DNA from: Roseinatronobacter monicus
Lineage (GTDB): Bacteria; Pseudomonadota; Alphaproteobacteria; Rhodobacterales; Rhodobacteraceae
Length of the DNA: 64,000 nucleotides
NCBI RefSeq assembly: GCF_006716865.1
Contig: NZ_VFPT01000001.1
Coordinates: 82,001 to 146,000 of the forward strand
Direction of reading: 5' to 3'
Positions 1 to 9,880 of this stretch are shown here, piece by piece (position 1 is the stretch's first letter; the number at the start of each line of letters is the position of its first letter). The notes beneath the pieces are model-generated. The model saw nothing but the letters and a program-made list of their open reading frames with translations. It searched no databases and had not been told where the DNA came from. The translations under genes were made by a program, and so were the position numbers.

Positions 1-2
1 CC

Positions 3-3000
3 AGCCCGACATCATCGGGGCATACCTCGGCCGGTGACCTGGGTGAAACCGGGTTCTCGGTTTCGATTGACGCAGGTGTGACCCAGCCACGCCAGCATGT
101 GGCGGGTGATGCTGCGGTTACCGAGCGGCTGCGTCGTATGGACCATGCGTTGTCAGATATGGGTTTTCGAGTATCGGTAGATGGGCTCGGCGCGAAGCCT
201 ATCCTAAATGTCTCCACAGTTGATATGCGTAGCGGATACCGGGCTGGGGAGGTGATCAGCTTCCGCTCTTCGTCAAACTATCCAGCTTGGATAGAAAACG
301 CGGAAATTGTTGTCGTTGATGCTCGTAGTCCTGGCGTTCCTCTGGCGATATTATCTACTGGGCCGAACGCGACCGCCAACTGGACCATGCCTGCAGATGC
401 GCCCGATGCGATGGCCTATGTCTTGCGTGTGTATGACGCCCAAGGCCGGCGTGATGAGACTGTGCCATTGCCTCTGATCCGCAGTGACCGCGAATTGCCC
501 GGATCGGAACTGACCGGTCCTGTCATAGCGGCAGGCGAAGGCGAGGATCGCACCGCTCGGCGGCGTATTCCGGTGCGTGGTGGGGCGATCACGGTCTCTG
601 GCACAGATATGCCGGCAGGGGGCCAACTTAGCCTGATGGGCGAACCGGTCGTCCCGGACATCCGGCGCAACTTTGTCATTCAGCGTATTTTGCCCCCCGG
701 AACACATGATGTGACCATCAACGCGGGCAATGAAAGTCAGGCGCAGTCGGTCACGATTCCGCATCGGGATATCTTTGCAACCGGTATTGCCGATATTACG
801 CTTGGCCGTGATCGTGTCAGTGGCGAAAACTGGCGCTACGGGCGTGTTGCGGGCTTTGTAGACGGCGTCTATGCCAATGGCACGCGGCTTACGGCGTCGG
901 TCGATACGCGCGACACGGAAATGCGCGACATGTTCCGCAATATTACGCGCCGTCATCCAGATCAGGTTCTGCGCGGGATTGAAGATCGCGATGTCTGGGT
1001 AACTACAGGCGACGACAGCAAAACCGAGAACCTTGCGCCGACCTCGGGGCGGTTCTACCTGCGCCTTGAACGCGACAACAGCCATATCATGTGGGGCGAT
1101 TTCCGCCCTGAAAGCGACTTGAGCCGTGTGGTCCGCACGGATCGAACGCTGTACGGGCTTTCTGGCCGGTTCGAGACGACCGAGACAATGCCCAATGGCG
1201 AGGCCCGCGCCACGGTAACAGGCTATGCGGCCCAGATTGACCGATTGACACAACGCGATGTGTTCCGCGGCACGGGGGGTAGCTCTTATTTCCTGTCGCG
1301 GCGCGATATTGAATCAGGTACCGAAACACTGATCGCTGAAGTGCGCGACCCTGTTTCGGGGCGGATCATCTCGACCCGCCGTCTGGTTGAGGGGCGCGAT
1401 TACCGCATTGATTATGTGCAGGGCGTGGTGATCCTGAATGAACCACTGGGCCCAACAGCAGGCGGTAGCGGTCTGTCGTCGGATCGGCCGATGGGCGATT
1501 ATGACGTCAATCTGATTGCGCAATACGACTATGTGCCTGCTGCTGGCGCATCTCTGACCAGCACATATGGTGGGCGCGCGGAGGCTTGGCTCACTCAGAA
1601 TGTAAGGGTTGGGGTCAGCGGATCGCGCGAGACAACTGGCCTTGCGGATAACACGCTGGTCGGTGCGGATATCCTGGTGCAGCGCCATGAGGGAACGTAT
1701 ATCAGCTTGGACGCTGCGCGTAGCGAAGGGCCGGGGTTGAATACGCGTCCGTCATTGACCGGCGGACTTGATTTGGATGATGACCAGGTCGCAGCAGGAG
1801 TGCGAGGACAGCGCGCGCTGGGTGTGCGGGCCGAAGGGCGGCTTGATCTGGCAGATCTTGGCGGCGAAGGTCACGTGTTCGGCTGGTATGAGCACCGGCA
1901 GGCAGGGTTCTGGTCGCCCGATTACAATGCGACCGAGACCGAGCGCAGCTACGGGATCGATGGCGCGATTGGTCTGGGGCAGGCGACTCTTACATTCGGC
2001 GCCGAAGAAGCGCGCCGCGGCGCGGATCGACGCACACAGAAAGCGCGTATCGGGGTGGATACCCCGCTGCGCGATGATTTGGCGCTTGAAGTGGAACTTG
2101 CACATCGCACCGAGCGCAATATGGCCGCTGCCGCACCCACAGGCGAGAATGGCACCCGCACGGATATTGCCGCACGCCTGACATGGGATGCGTTCGAGGA
2201 CGCGCGGTTGTGGGTCTTTGGCCAGGCAACCGTTCGACAGAGCGGTGATCTGGCACGCGACAACCGGATCGGCGCGGGGGGCGAGGTTGATTTGACCGAT
2301 ACGTTGACACTGTCAGGCGAAGCTTCGACAGGGAACCTTGGATTTGCTGGTCGCGCCGATCTGACCTACCGCCCGAATGCAACAACCAGCTACCGCTTGG
2401 GGCTGCGCGAAGACCGTACGCGCACGAATGAGCTGTCGAGTGCCGCGCGGCGGAGCATCAGCTTTGGCGCAGATCGCAAGATCAATGATGCATGGTCGGC
2501 GACGACAGAAACAGTGATGGGCGGAATTCGTGACCGGCGCTCGCTCACCAGCACCTATGGCGTCACCTATACGCCAGATGAGGTGCGCAGCTATTCGATG
2601 GGCGTGCTCACTGGCGAAACCCGCGAAAGCGATGGTACCACTGTCAAGCGCGATGGTGTGTCCTTTGGCTTGACCCACAACAATGCAAATTCGGTTAACT
2701 ACCGCTTGCGGGCTGAATATCGTCGTGATCGCTCGGACAACCCCGATCGGTTCACAAAACGGAATTCTTGGTTGGTCAGCGGCGATCTGGGCTATCAGAC
2801 TAGCGATGACTGGCGCCTGATTGCAGCTCTTGATCTGGTGCTCTCAAGCGGCGATGGCATGTCCCTGCGAGATGGACGCTACATCGAGGGCAAGCTGGGC
2901 TATGCCTACCGACCAGTCGATAATGATCGCTTGAACGCGCTGTTCAGCTATACTTTTCTTGATGACCAACCCGGCGGGGATCAAATCAATATTGATGGTA

Positions 3001-3395
3001 ACATAGGCGGTCCGCATCAGCGCAGCCATATCTTGAATGCCGCAATGAATTACGATCTGGATGAGCGTTGGACGCTGGGACTTAAGTACGGCTTTCGTCA
3101 TCGTGAACAGACTGATCGGATCACCGGTGAGTCGACGCGTTCAACAGCCCATCTCGGGATCGCACGGCTCGACTACCGGATCGTCCAAAAGTGGGATATT
3201 ATGGGCGAGGTTCGAGCGTTTCATGCGCCGCAGGCAAATACAACTGAAGTTGGCGCTTTGCTGGGCGTCTATCGTGAAGTGAACCCCAATGCCCGTATTG
3301 GTATAGGTTATTCTTGGGGAGGGATATCTGATGACATGCGTCGGATTGATCGAGCTAGGGAGGGATTATTTCTGAACATCATTGGTAAGTTTTAG
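3..3395 (+). CDS. Large outer-membrane beta-barrel surface protein, 5' end outside window
   Basis: The frame is open from base 3 to the TAG at 3393-3395 (1130 residues visible). A GTG at 78 could start it, but it has no convincing Shine-Dalgarno and the 25 codons before it read as ordinary protein, so I infer that the gene begins upstream of the window. The first ~450 residues look like stacked beta-sandwich modules. The second half is rich in alternating polar/aromatic strands typical of a transmembrane barrel and ends in ...IIGKF; a C-terminal Phe is the usual sorting signal of barrel proteins inserted by the BAM machinery. No plug domain or TonB box is visible. Three lipoprotein genes follow closely on the same strand, suggesting a joint cell-envelope role. 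I do not recognise a named family; barrel location is likely, function unknown. Confidence 0.7.
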   Translation, partial: SPTSSGHTSAGDLGETGFSVSIDAGVTQPRQHVAGDAAVTERLRRMDHALSDMGFRVSVDGLGAKPILNVSTVDMRSGYRAGEVISFRSSSNYPAWIENAEIVVVDARSPGVPLAILSTGPNATANWTMPADAPDAMAYVLRVYDAQGRRDETVPLPLIRSDRELPGSELTGPVIAAGEGEDRTARRRIPVRGGAITVSGTDMPAGGQLSLMGEPVVPDIRRNFVIQRILPPGTHDVTINAGNESQAQSVTIPHRDIFATGIADITLGRDRVSGENWRYGRVAGFVDGVYANGTRLTASVDTRDTEMRDMFRNITRRHPDQVLRGIEDRDVWVTTGDDSKTENLAPTSGRFYLRLERDNSHIMWGDFRPESDLSRVVRTDRTLYGLSGRFETTETMPNGEARATVTGYAAQIDRLTQRDVFRGTGGSSYFLSRRDIESGTETLIAEVRDPVSGRIISTRRLVEGRDYRIDYVQGVVILNEPLGPTAGGSGLSSDRPMGDYDVNLIAQYDYVPAAGASLTSTYGGRAEAWLTQNVRVGVSGSRETTGLADNTLVGADILVQRHEGTYISLDAARSEGPGLNTRPSLTGGLDLDDDQVAAGVRGQRALGVRAEGRLDLADLGGEGHVFGWYEHRQAGFWSPDYNATETERSYGIDGAIGLGQATLTFGAEEARRGADRRTQKARIGVDTPLRDDLALEVELAHRTERNMAAAAPTGENGTRTDIAARLTWDAFEDARLWVFGQATVRQSGDLARDNRIGAGGEVDLTDTLTLSGEASTGNLGFAGRADLTYRPNATTSYRLGLREDRTRTNELSSAARRSISFGADRKINDAWSATTETVMGGIRDRRSLTSTYGVTYTPDEVRSYSMGVLTGETRESDGTTVKRDGVSFGLTHNNANSVNYRLRAEYRRDRSDNPDRFTKRNSWLVSGDLGYQTSDDWRLIAALDLVLSSGDGMSLRDGRYIEGKLGYAYRPVDNDRLNALFSYTFLDDQPGGDQINIDGNIGGPHQRSHILNAAMNYDLDERWTLGLKYGFRHREQTDRITGESTRSTAHLGIARLDYRIVQKWDIMGEVRAFHAPQANTTEVGALLGVYREVNPNARIGIGYSWGGISDDMRRIDRAREGLFLNIIGKF

Positions 3396-3452
3396 AAGCG
3401 GTAGTACCGTTTGATGCTCAAGGAAACATTTGTGGATGCTAGGTGCCTGACT

Positions 3453-4265
3453 ATGATACATATTTTACTACGCCCGAGTCGTATTCTGAAGAAGCGCTTA
3501 AGCTACACGGTTGCTATGGGCTGTATCGCTGCGGCATGTTCTAACACACAATATGTCGATATGTCTGTCTCTCCCGCCAGTCTGGAAGATAGCGGGTATG
3601 AGCGCGAAGCTCCAACGAGATCGTTTGATGTTCGGCCATCTCTAACTGCTGCATCAGATAAGCCGCTGTCGACTAATAATAAATCCCTCATGCATGTCGA
3701 AGATGAGATATTGCGGCGTCAGACGGAATATCGAGAAATAGAAAAAACGTTGGCACTACGCGGAGCAGCTGTCGGAGCGGTGAAGGGAGGGATCATAGGT
3801 CTTTTACTGGCTGACGCCCCAGGTGGGGTCTTGGGGGCGTTCCTTGGCGGTAGCGGTGGGTACGTGGTATCAGTTCATGCCGCATCAGCAGTAATACGAG
3901 AGCATCAAGAATATTTAATTCGGAAATCCAGTATCGAAGATATTCTAGAAGCCGCACGGGAAGATCAAGAAGCAACGGCGACCGATGCCAATCTACTCAA
4001 CAAATATCAACGCGCTCTTGAGCAAAGACCATCTGTGATCCACCCAAACAGGCAGGTCGATAACGATCGAGATAAACAAATTGCTGAAGCGGTTAAGGAA
4101 TTACGGCAGCGAGCAGAACTCCGACATGTTGCTTTGCAGGAGTTGGCGCCAGTTTACGCAGATCGACAAGGTGCGGGTGAGGAACTTCATTCTGAGTTAC
4201 AGAAAAGTTCTCGCCTTTTACAGTTAGTGCGCAAAGGCTATGATAGTTTATTGGAGGGGCAATAA
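3453..4265 (+). CDS. Lipoprotein with glycine-zipper segment
   Basis: The 270-residue product starts with a basic stretch (RILKKR), a hydrophobic core and the lipobox I-A-A-A-C, so Cys29 would be lipidated. I chose ATG 3453, preceded by AGGTG, rather than TTG 3411 or ATG 3414, because it gives a signal peptide of normal length. Residues ~104-137 form a glycine zipper (many G at i, i+4 with A/L/I between), as in small envelope proteins that pack helices in or at a membrane. The remaining ~130 residues are charged and helix-prone. The stop codon overlaps the next start (TAATG), implying translational coupling. It lies 57 bases after the barrel gene. Base composition is more AT-rich than the barrel gene. 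Function unknown. Confidence 0.7.
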   Translation: MIHILLRPSRILKKRLSYTVAMGCIAAACSNTQYVDMSVSPASLEDSGYEREAPTRSFDVRPSLTAASDKPLSTNNKSLMHVEDEILRRQTEYREIEKTLALRGAAVGAVKGGIIGLLLADAPGGVLGAFLGGSGGYVVSVHAASAVIREHQEYLIRKSSIEDILEAAREDQEATATDANLLNKYQRALEQRPSVIHPNRQVDNDRDKQIAEAVKELRQRAELRHVALQELAPVYADRQGAGEELHSELQKSSRLLQLVRKGYDSLLEGQ

Positions 4266-4465
4266 TGAAGGTTGAATGCCGTGCTGGGTTAATTTTAATT
4301 TCTTTTGTGGGCTTATCAGCGTGTGCGCCAAAAGTCGGAAGCGCCCATGATCCTTGTGTGATGGCAGACCAACAAATATCGGCAAAAGCGTTAATTACCA
4401 ATTCATTAACGAATGCCTACGAGAGTTGCCTCGCCAATCTGCGTGGGGGCTATGAATGGCACTAA
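4265..4465 (+). CDS. Small lipoprotein (66 aa)
   Basis: The ATG overlaps the previous stop by one base (TAATG). The product has a short signal with lipobox L-S-A-C (Cys20) and a ~46-residue mature part with two further cysteines (around residues 31 and 55) that could form a disulfide in the periplasm. Its last 10 bases overlap the next start. The three-gene overlap chain and the shared lipoprotein design argue that this small frame is real. No family recognised. Confidence 0.6.
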   Translation: MKVECRAGLILISFVGLSACAPKVGSAHDPCVMADQQISAKALITNSLTNAYESCLANLRGGYEWH

Positions 4466-4773
4466 GACTAAATGCGGTGAAGGGTGCAGCGATTTGTATT
4501 TGCTTTTTATTGGCTTCGTGTGCAAAAGAAGATCACCAAAGCAGTGTGCTCGTAAAAAGCGAAAATCGAACAATCAAAATGAACCCTCATCATAAGTCAT
4601 TTAAAGAGGTGCGCTCTCATACGTTAAATGGAAATAAGAAAGATGCTGAGGGTGTTAAAAGATCTCTAACGGAGTACGGTAACGCGGTCACAGAAACCGA
4701 AGCCTCCGTAGTGGAGGTACTGCACAAAGCGCTCATGCGTCTCGCTCTTAAGTTTCTGTTGTTAATATCATAA
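4456..4773 (+). CDS. Small lipoprotein (105 aa)
   Basis: Begins inside the end of the preceding lipoprotein gene (ATGGCACTAA: start 4456, previous stop 4463-4465). Signal peptide with lipobox L-A-S-C (Cys22) followed by A-K-E-D. The mature part is basic and polar; the extreme C-terminus (residues ~90-105) is again hydrophobic, unusual for a lipoprotein, and could be a membrane-contacting helix or the scar of a frameshift. Third of three consecutive lipoproteins; function unknown. Confidence 0.55.
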   Translation: MALRLNAVKGAAICICFLLASCAKEDHQSSVLVKSENRTIKMNPHHKSFKEVRSHTLNGNKKDAEGVKRSLTEYGNAVTETEASVVEVLHKALMRLALKFLLLIS

Positions 4774-4834
4774 ATAGTGGTCGAAGCTGGAAGAAGATTC
4801 AGGAACCCATCTGAAGTTTGGTGCTGGTGAAAAG

Positions 4835-6295
4835 GTGTGCCGAGTGAGAAAACTTGTTTATGCCGTGTTGCTTGCCGCAGCACCTTCATTGCTTCAGGCT
4901 ACGCCGCTTTCTACTGCTAAAGATTTATTTTATGCCGGGCAGTACTCTGAAAGTATGAGTAGATTTTATAATCTCGCCGAAGGCGGAGATGCGGTGGCGG
5001 CGCGATATATAGGTTTAGCTTATCAATTTGGATTGGGTGTTGAGTCTACTCTTGAAGAAGCAATTTTTTGGCTGCATCATGCCTCCACACTCGGTGACAC
5101 GAAAGCTAGTAGGTATTTGGGTTATATATATTTAGATTCAGGCCTTCGGCCTGACGGTGAGCAAGTCGCGTCAAAATACTTTGAGCGTGCTGCATCTTCG
5201 GGGGATGTGTTTGCCTCTCTCGAGTTGGCTAGGATGCGATATAATGAAGATAATATCGATGAAGCTGTTAAATATTATAATTATGCAGCTTCTAGGGGCG
5301 TCGCTGATGCCCAGTTTGAATTAGCGATCTTGTTGATTGATGTTTTTGACAAGAATGCCGAGGCTCTAGATCTTCTCCAAGCGGCTGCAGAGGAGGGCCA
5401 TACTGATTCTCTGCTTTTTTCGGGCGCTATGGCCCTAGCTGGAATGTTCAACGGTGTTGCTAGAAATGATGGTTTCCGCCGCATCGAGCTGGCAGCAGAG
5501 CTTGGGAGCATTGATGCACAAGTTCTTCTTGGGAATTTGTATCTTGAGGGAATCATGATTGAAAGAAATGTTGTTGAAGCCATGGATTGGTTTCATCTGG
5601 CGCATGCAGCGGGAGATCTGCGTGCCAGTGTACACCTTGCAATCCTTTATGAAAGTCTAGATTCTAGAGAGAGAGTTATTGAATTATTATCTGGGTCTCC
5701 TGATGAGGGAGATCCAGATATCTTTTTGCAAGCAGCTGATTTTCTTATAACTTCCGGCCATGCTGGAGAATATAAAGATCTTATCTTAGATTATTTTAAC
5801 AAGGCGCATTTAAATGGCAGTTCCAGCTCTGGGTTTAGTGCGGCTCAATTCATTATTCAGCATTATGATGATTATGAAGAGGCAATTGATTGGCTGGTGA
5901 AATCTTCGCAACGTGATCACTCAGGCGCCAAGTTTTTACTTGGTACCCTCTGTGCTGAGGTTGAGGTAAAGAAATGTGAGTATCTGGATTCGTTTGAGTT
6001 AATTTATAAATCGGCAACTATGGGAAACGCGGATGCACAATTAAGTTTAGGTTTGATGTATGCCGAAGGAGACTCGGTGATCTCAGATGAAAAAATTGCA
6101 GCTTCTTGGTTTAAAGAGTCAGCTGAACAGGGTAATGTTGTGGCTATGCATAATTTAGGGGTCCTCTACTTGTCTGGGCGGGGCGTGAATGAGGATTTAA
6201 CCTTAGCGGAAAGGTGGTTCGAAAAGGCTGTGACCAAGGGATATCAAGAGTCGGAGGAAATGTTAGACCTTATTTCGAGCCTTTTGCGGCCTTGA
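4835..6295 (+). CDS. Sel1-like repeat (TPR-type) exported protein
   Basis: A 486-residue protein with an N-terminal signal peptide (KLVYAVLLAAAPSLLQA, cleavage near residue 22) followed by roughly ten ~36-residue Sel1-like repeats, recognisable by A..LG..Y..G.GV..D...A..W...AA..G...A spacing; the clearest are at residues ~45-80, 80-115, 225-260, 395-430 and 430-470. Sel1 repeats are alpha-solenoid scaffolds for protein-protein contacts; export suggests a periplasmic role, perhaps with the barrel and lipoproteins upstream. The start is GTG 4835 (GTG 4844 is an alternative); no strong ribosome site is visible. Codon use is notably AT-rich (many AAT, TAT, TTA) compared with the GC-rich genes later in the window, consistent with horizontal acquisition. 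Confidence 0.8.
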   Translation: MCRVRKLVYAVLLAAAPSLLQATPLSTAKDLFYAGQYSESMSRFYNLAEGGDAVAARYIGLAYQFGLGVESTLEEAIFWLHHASTLGDTKASRYLGYIYLDSGLRPDGEQVASKYFERAASSGDVFASLELARMRYNEDNIDEAVKYYNYAASRGVADAQFELAILLIDVFDKNAEALDLLQAAAEEGHTDSLLFSGAMALAGMFNGVARNDGFRRIELAAELGSIDAQVLLGNLYLEGIMIERNVVEAMDWFHLAHAAGDLRASVHLAILYESLDSRERVIELLSGSPDEGDPDIFLQAADFLITSGHAGEYKDLILDYFNKAHLNGSSSSGFSAAQFIIQHYDDYEEAIDWLVKSSQRDHSGAKFLLGTLCAEVEVKKCEYLDSFELIYKSATMGNADAQLSLGLMYAEGDSVISDEKIAASWFKESAEQGNVVAMHNLGVLYLSGRGVNEDLTLAERWFEKAVTKGYQESEEMLDLISSLLRP

Positions 6296-6528
6296 TGGGT
6301 GGCATGAATAAGCCCAAGCCCCCCAGGTTCGCATACTACGCGACTCGCGGCCTGAAATGTTTTCTGATGGCGTATTTTTGACCGCTGATGAGGGCGCTGC
6401 CGCCAGTTCGGATTCGGCGGCGCAACTCATCGAGGCCTGTCCTCAACCAAGACTTTGAACAGTAGCCATGTTTTTTCCGCCGAGGGTATTTTGCTGCGGA
6501 TTTCAGAAATACCGGACAGGGATTTCAC
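6296..6528. other. Non-coding segment before the IS cluster
   Basis: No convincing gene. Short frames here (for example 6455-6670) run into mobile-element sequence and lack ribosome sites. The last 20 bases hold the first of three CGGACAG repeats described separately. Confidence 0.5.
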
Positions 6529-6534
6529 TAAATC
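6508..6534 (+). repeat. First of three ~23-bp CGGACAG repeats, cut off by IS5-A
   Basis: ATACCGGACAGGGATTTCAC ends here and is followed by TAAATC, the target duplication of IS5-A. Joining this to the sequence after 15838 reconstitutes three imperfect ~23-bp direct repeats with core YCGGACAG. Multiple short repeats of this kind are typical of transposase-binding ends; the parent element is not recognised. Confidence 0.45.
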
Positions 6535-6701
6535 GTTCGCCACGGTACACGACGCTGTTGCGTTGCGGGGTGATTTGGATTCGATTTTGAAGATTCTCTA
6601 CCACAAGGATCTTCGCGATGCTCGAACGCCTTCTCACCCCGCTACTGGAAACTCTACGTCCGCATTTTGATCTGAGCAAGACGCGCCTTGAAGCCCTAGC
6701 C

Positions 6702-8596
6702 CCGGACTTCGACACCTCTGAGCGTGATTTGAGTGGGCGTCGCAGGACGGCTCTTGAAAATTCAAAGGGTTAGCTTGGCGCTACGGGCAGTTTCCCAGAA
6801 GCTTTGTAGTCACACACTATGTTCTGAATTCTGTTGATTTGTGGGTGATTCACCTGATATCTTCGCTACACAATGTATACGCGCATCACCAAAACCGGCG
6901 ACCGCCAATACCTGCAACTGGTCGAGTCCTTCCGCAACGACCGCGGGCAGGTGCGTGTGCGCGTCATTGCCAATCTCGGACGGCTGGACAGGTTGAGCCC
7001 CGACAAGCTCGACCCGCTGATCAATGGTCTGAACCGTGCGCTTGGGCGCACGGAGAATACATCGTCAGAGATCATTCAAGAAGCAGGCCGGGCACATGGC
7101 AATGTCTTTGCCCTTCATGAACTCTGGTGCGAACTGGGATTTCAGAAGGCGCTCAGCCGCGCACTGCGTTCCAGCCGCCGGGAGTTTGACGCCGAAGCGC
7201 TTATACGCGCCATGGTGTTCAACCGGTTGTGTGAACCTGACAGCAAATTGGGCTGCCTGCGCTGGCTGGAAACTGTTGCCCTCCCCGCGATGCCTGATGG
7301 CGTGACGCACCAGAAATTGCTGCGCGCCATGGATGCGCTCATGGACAATGCCGAGGCGGTAGAGGATGCCTTGGCGCGTCAGATACGGCCCTTGGTCGAT
7401 CGCGACCTGGCTGTTGTCTTCTATGACCTGACCACAGTGCGCATCCATGGGGAAGGCGCGGTCGAGGATGACATCCGGGCGTTTGGGATGAACAAGGAGC
7501 GCGGCGGCATCGCCCGTCAGTTCGTCTTGGGCATTGTGCAGACGGCCGATGGCCTGCCGCTCATGCATACAGTCCATCCCGGCAATGTCGCCGAGACAAA
7601 AACACTGCAAGCCATGCTGGAGACCGTTCTGAAACGCTTCCCCATTGACCGCGTCATCCTGGTGGCAGACCGCGGTTTGCTGAGCCTCGACAACATTCAT
7701 CATCTGACGGATATGGCCAATCAGAGCGCGCGCAAGCTGGAGTTCATCCTGGCGGTGCCTGCCAGGCGATATAGCGAATTGACCGGCACTTTCCGAGAGC
7801 TGAGCTTCGATGAAGAGGGTTTGGCCGAGGCGCAGTTTGCCGATCATCGTCTGATCGTTGCCCATGATCAACTGCGCGCAGCTGAGCAAAGCGATAAGCG
7901 CCGTGCGCGCATCGCTGAGCTGGAAGCCATGGCCGAGAAGATGGTCACAAAACTCGATGCCCAGGATGATGGTATAACCGCACAGGGGCGTCGTGCTTCC
8001 GACCGCGGGGCCTATAGCCGCTTCACCCGCGCCGTCGCTGAGGCCGAAATGACGCGCTTTGTGAAGCCTGATCTGACCGCAGACCGGTTCTCCTGGAGCA
8101 CCGATGAAGACGCCATTGCCGATGCGCAGTTATTCGATGGCAAGCTCGCGCTGATCACCAATGCCCCAGACCTGACACCAGCCGAAGCGGTCGAGCGCTA
8201 TCGTTCTTTAGCAGATATCGAGCGTGGTTTCCGCGTGCTGAAATCTGACATCGAGATCGCACCGGTTCATCACAGACTGCCAGATCGCATCCGTGCCCAC
8301 GCGCTGATCTGCTTCATGGCTTTGACCATTTACCGCGTCATGCGCATGCGCTTGAAGGCCCAAAGACATAACGCTAGCCCGCGCACCGCTTTGGACCTTC
8401 TTGCACGCATCCAGAAGCACACCGCCCATATCGGGGATCGCACATTCAACGGCACCAGCAAAACAACTCAGGAGCAACTGGACCTCTTCGAGGCCATGGG
8501 CCTCAGAAAACCTGCCTGACCGGCAATGTAGTCACACAAACACGATTTCCGTGTCAATAATATCAATCACTTACGCGATTAACTGTCGAACCCGGG
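6702..8596 (+). mobile_element. IS1634-family element IS1634-A
   Basis: Bounded by a 6-bp TSD CTAGCC (6696-6701 and 8597-8602). Ends are imperfect inverted repeats sharing a CCGG..TTCGACA core (left CCGGACTTCGACA, right reversed CCCGGGTTCGACA). The 1895-bp length and 6-bp duplication fit this family. A direct repeat TGTAGTCACACA occurs at 6805-6816 and 8527-8538, bracketing the transposase gene. Confidence 0.8.
6873..8519 (+). CDS. IS1634-family transposase (548 aa)
   Basis: Complete DDE transposase of the IS1634 type. The N-terminus (TRITKTGDRQYLQLVES) is the family's conserved beta-hairpin start. D residues occur in VVFYDLTTVRIHG and LVADRGLLSLDN, and the C-terminal Y-R-E-K signature is in RYRSLADIERGFRVLKSDI, followed by the conserved APVHHRLPDRIRAH segment. 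The length is normal, so the element looks potentially active. It is about 50-60% similar by eye to the transposase at 11339-13027, so the two are different species rather than copies of one element. Confidence 0.92.
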   Translation: MYTRITKTGDRQYLQLVESFRNDRGQVRVRVIANLGRLDRLSPDKLDPLINGLNRALGRTENTSSEIIQEAGRAHGNVFALHELWCELGFQKALSRALRSSRREFDAEALIRAMVFNRLCEPDSKLGCLRWLETVALPAMPDGVTHQKLLRAMDALMDNAEAVEDALARQIRPLVDRDLAVVFYDLTTVRIHGEGAVEDDIRAFGMNKERGGIARQFVLGIVQTADGLPLMHTVHPGNVAETKTLQAMLETVLKRFPIDRVILVADRGLLSLDNIHHLTDMANQSARKLEFILAVPARRYSELTGTFRELSFDEEGLAEAQFADHRLIVAHDQLRAAEQSDKRRARIAELEAMAEKMVTKLDAQDDGITAQGRRASDRGAYSRFTRAVAEAEMTRFVKPDLTADRFSWSTDEDAIADAQLFDGKLALITNAPDLTPAEAVERYRSLADIERGFRVLKSDIEIAPVHHRLPDRIRAHALICFMALTIYRVMRMRLKAQRHNASPRTALDLLARIQKHTAHIGDRTFNGTSKTTQEQLDLFEAMGLRKPA

Positions 8597-9880
8597 CTAG
8601 CCGTACTGCTCTTTGGCTTGGCAAATTGTCGGACGGTCAACCTGTCGCATCTGGCAAGTCAGTTTCCGGGGTGTGCCAAACATGAATCAAATTACCGGCG
8701 CCTGCAGCGTTTCTTTCAGCATGTGCGGCTCGACAGTGACACCGCCGCGCTTCTGATCATGCAGATGCTGAACTTACTGAACCGACCCAACGTGTTGGCG
8801 CTGGATAGAACGAATTGGAAGCTGGGATCGCGCGATATCAATATCCTTGTCCTCGCCATCGTCACGCGCCGCTTTCGCGTGCCACTCATGTGGACGCTTT
8901 TGGATCATGCAGGCAATTCGGGCACCCCTGAGCGCAGCGCACTCATGGATCGATATCTGCGATTGTTCGGAGTATCCTCTATCCGCATTCTGTTGGCGGA
9001 TCGCGAGTTTGTCGGAACGCAGTGGATGCATTTTCTCAATAAAAACAATATTCCCTTTGCCATACGGATCAAAGAGGACATGGTGATCCACCTCGCTGAT
9101 GGCACGCGCCGCCAGTTCCGGACTCTTCTTCGCAAACCAAAGCGCGGCAACTGGGAAGGCTGGCTAAATGGCATGGAAGCGTCACCTGAAGATCGTCTGC
9201 GGGTTGCCGGCAAACGCATCGACGGAGAGTTGCTCATAGTCGCAACCAACACGGAAAAGGCCGAAAAGGGCCTCGACCTCTACCGTAAGCGATGGGGCAT
9301 TGAGTGTATGTTCGGGGACGCAAAAACACGCGGCTTCAATATCGAAGATACCCATATCACCGACCCCCAAAAGCTTGCCAGTTTACTCGTGATTGTCGCA
9401 CTCGCCGTGACATGGGCGTATCGTTGCGCGACCTGCGTCATGGGCCGGGGCACCATTCGCAAAAAGCAGCATGGAAGGCGTGAAAAGTCCTGGTTCCGAA
9501 CAGGTCTCGATGTTCTGCGAAAATGGATCATCCATCAACCGGATAAGGCCATCAACGCTTGGGCAAAGACTTGCCCTCGAAGGCCAGTGATCACTTCAAA
9601 ATGAGCGGAGTCGTGTACCGTGATCGTTCGCCCTGAACAACCCTCAACATCCTGATTATGCTTGCGAAATGAACGTTTCTTATCGCCTTTTATTGCAAGG
9701 TTTCGTATAATCTGGGCCAAAACCTTGCAATTTCGGGGTGGGCGATGAAGGCAAAACCGAAGGGTCCAGAGCAAGACGATCTGTTCCCCCAAGATGGTAT
9801 GGTTGCCGCCCTTCCCCGAGAGGCATCAAAGTGCCAACATGAGTGGTGTATAGGCCACAGAAATAGAGAAGGACGGCGAG

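Larger units (their letters stand above)
6618..9604 (+). pseudogene. IS4-family transposase, interrupted by IS1634-A
   Basis: Codons 1-28 are at 6618-6701 (MLERLLTPLLETLRPHFDLS...), the rest at 8603-9604. Splicing out 6702-8602 (IS1634-A plus one copy of its 6-bp duplication) gives a single uninterrupted frame of 362 codons. The 3' part carries the DDE residues of the IS4 group: D in LALDRTNWKLG, D in LLADREFVG, and the Y-R-E-K signature YRKRWGIECMFGDAK. The intact ancestral protein would cut and paste its element. The piece from 8618 could be translated alone but lacks the N-terminal DNA-binding part. Confidence 0.85.
6541..9622 (+). mobile_element. IS4-family element, split by IS1634-A
   Basis: Perfect 13-bp terminal inverted repeats CACGGTACACGAC (6541-6553) and GTCGTGTACCGTG (9610-9622), with 9-bp TSD ATCGTTCGC at 6532-6540 and 9623-9631. 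Nine bases is normal for IS4. It landed inside the left terminal repeat of IS5-A. Removing the inner IS1634-A insert leaves an element of about 1.18 kb. Confidence 0.88.
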
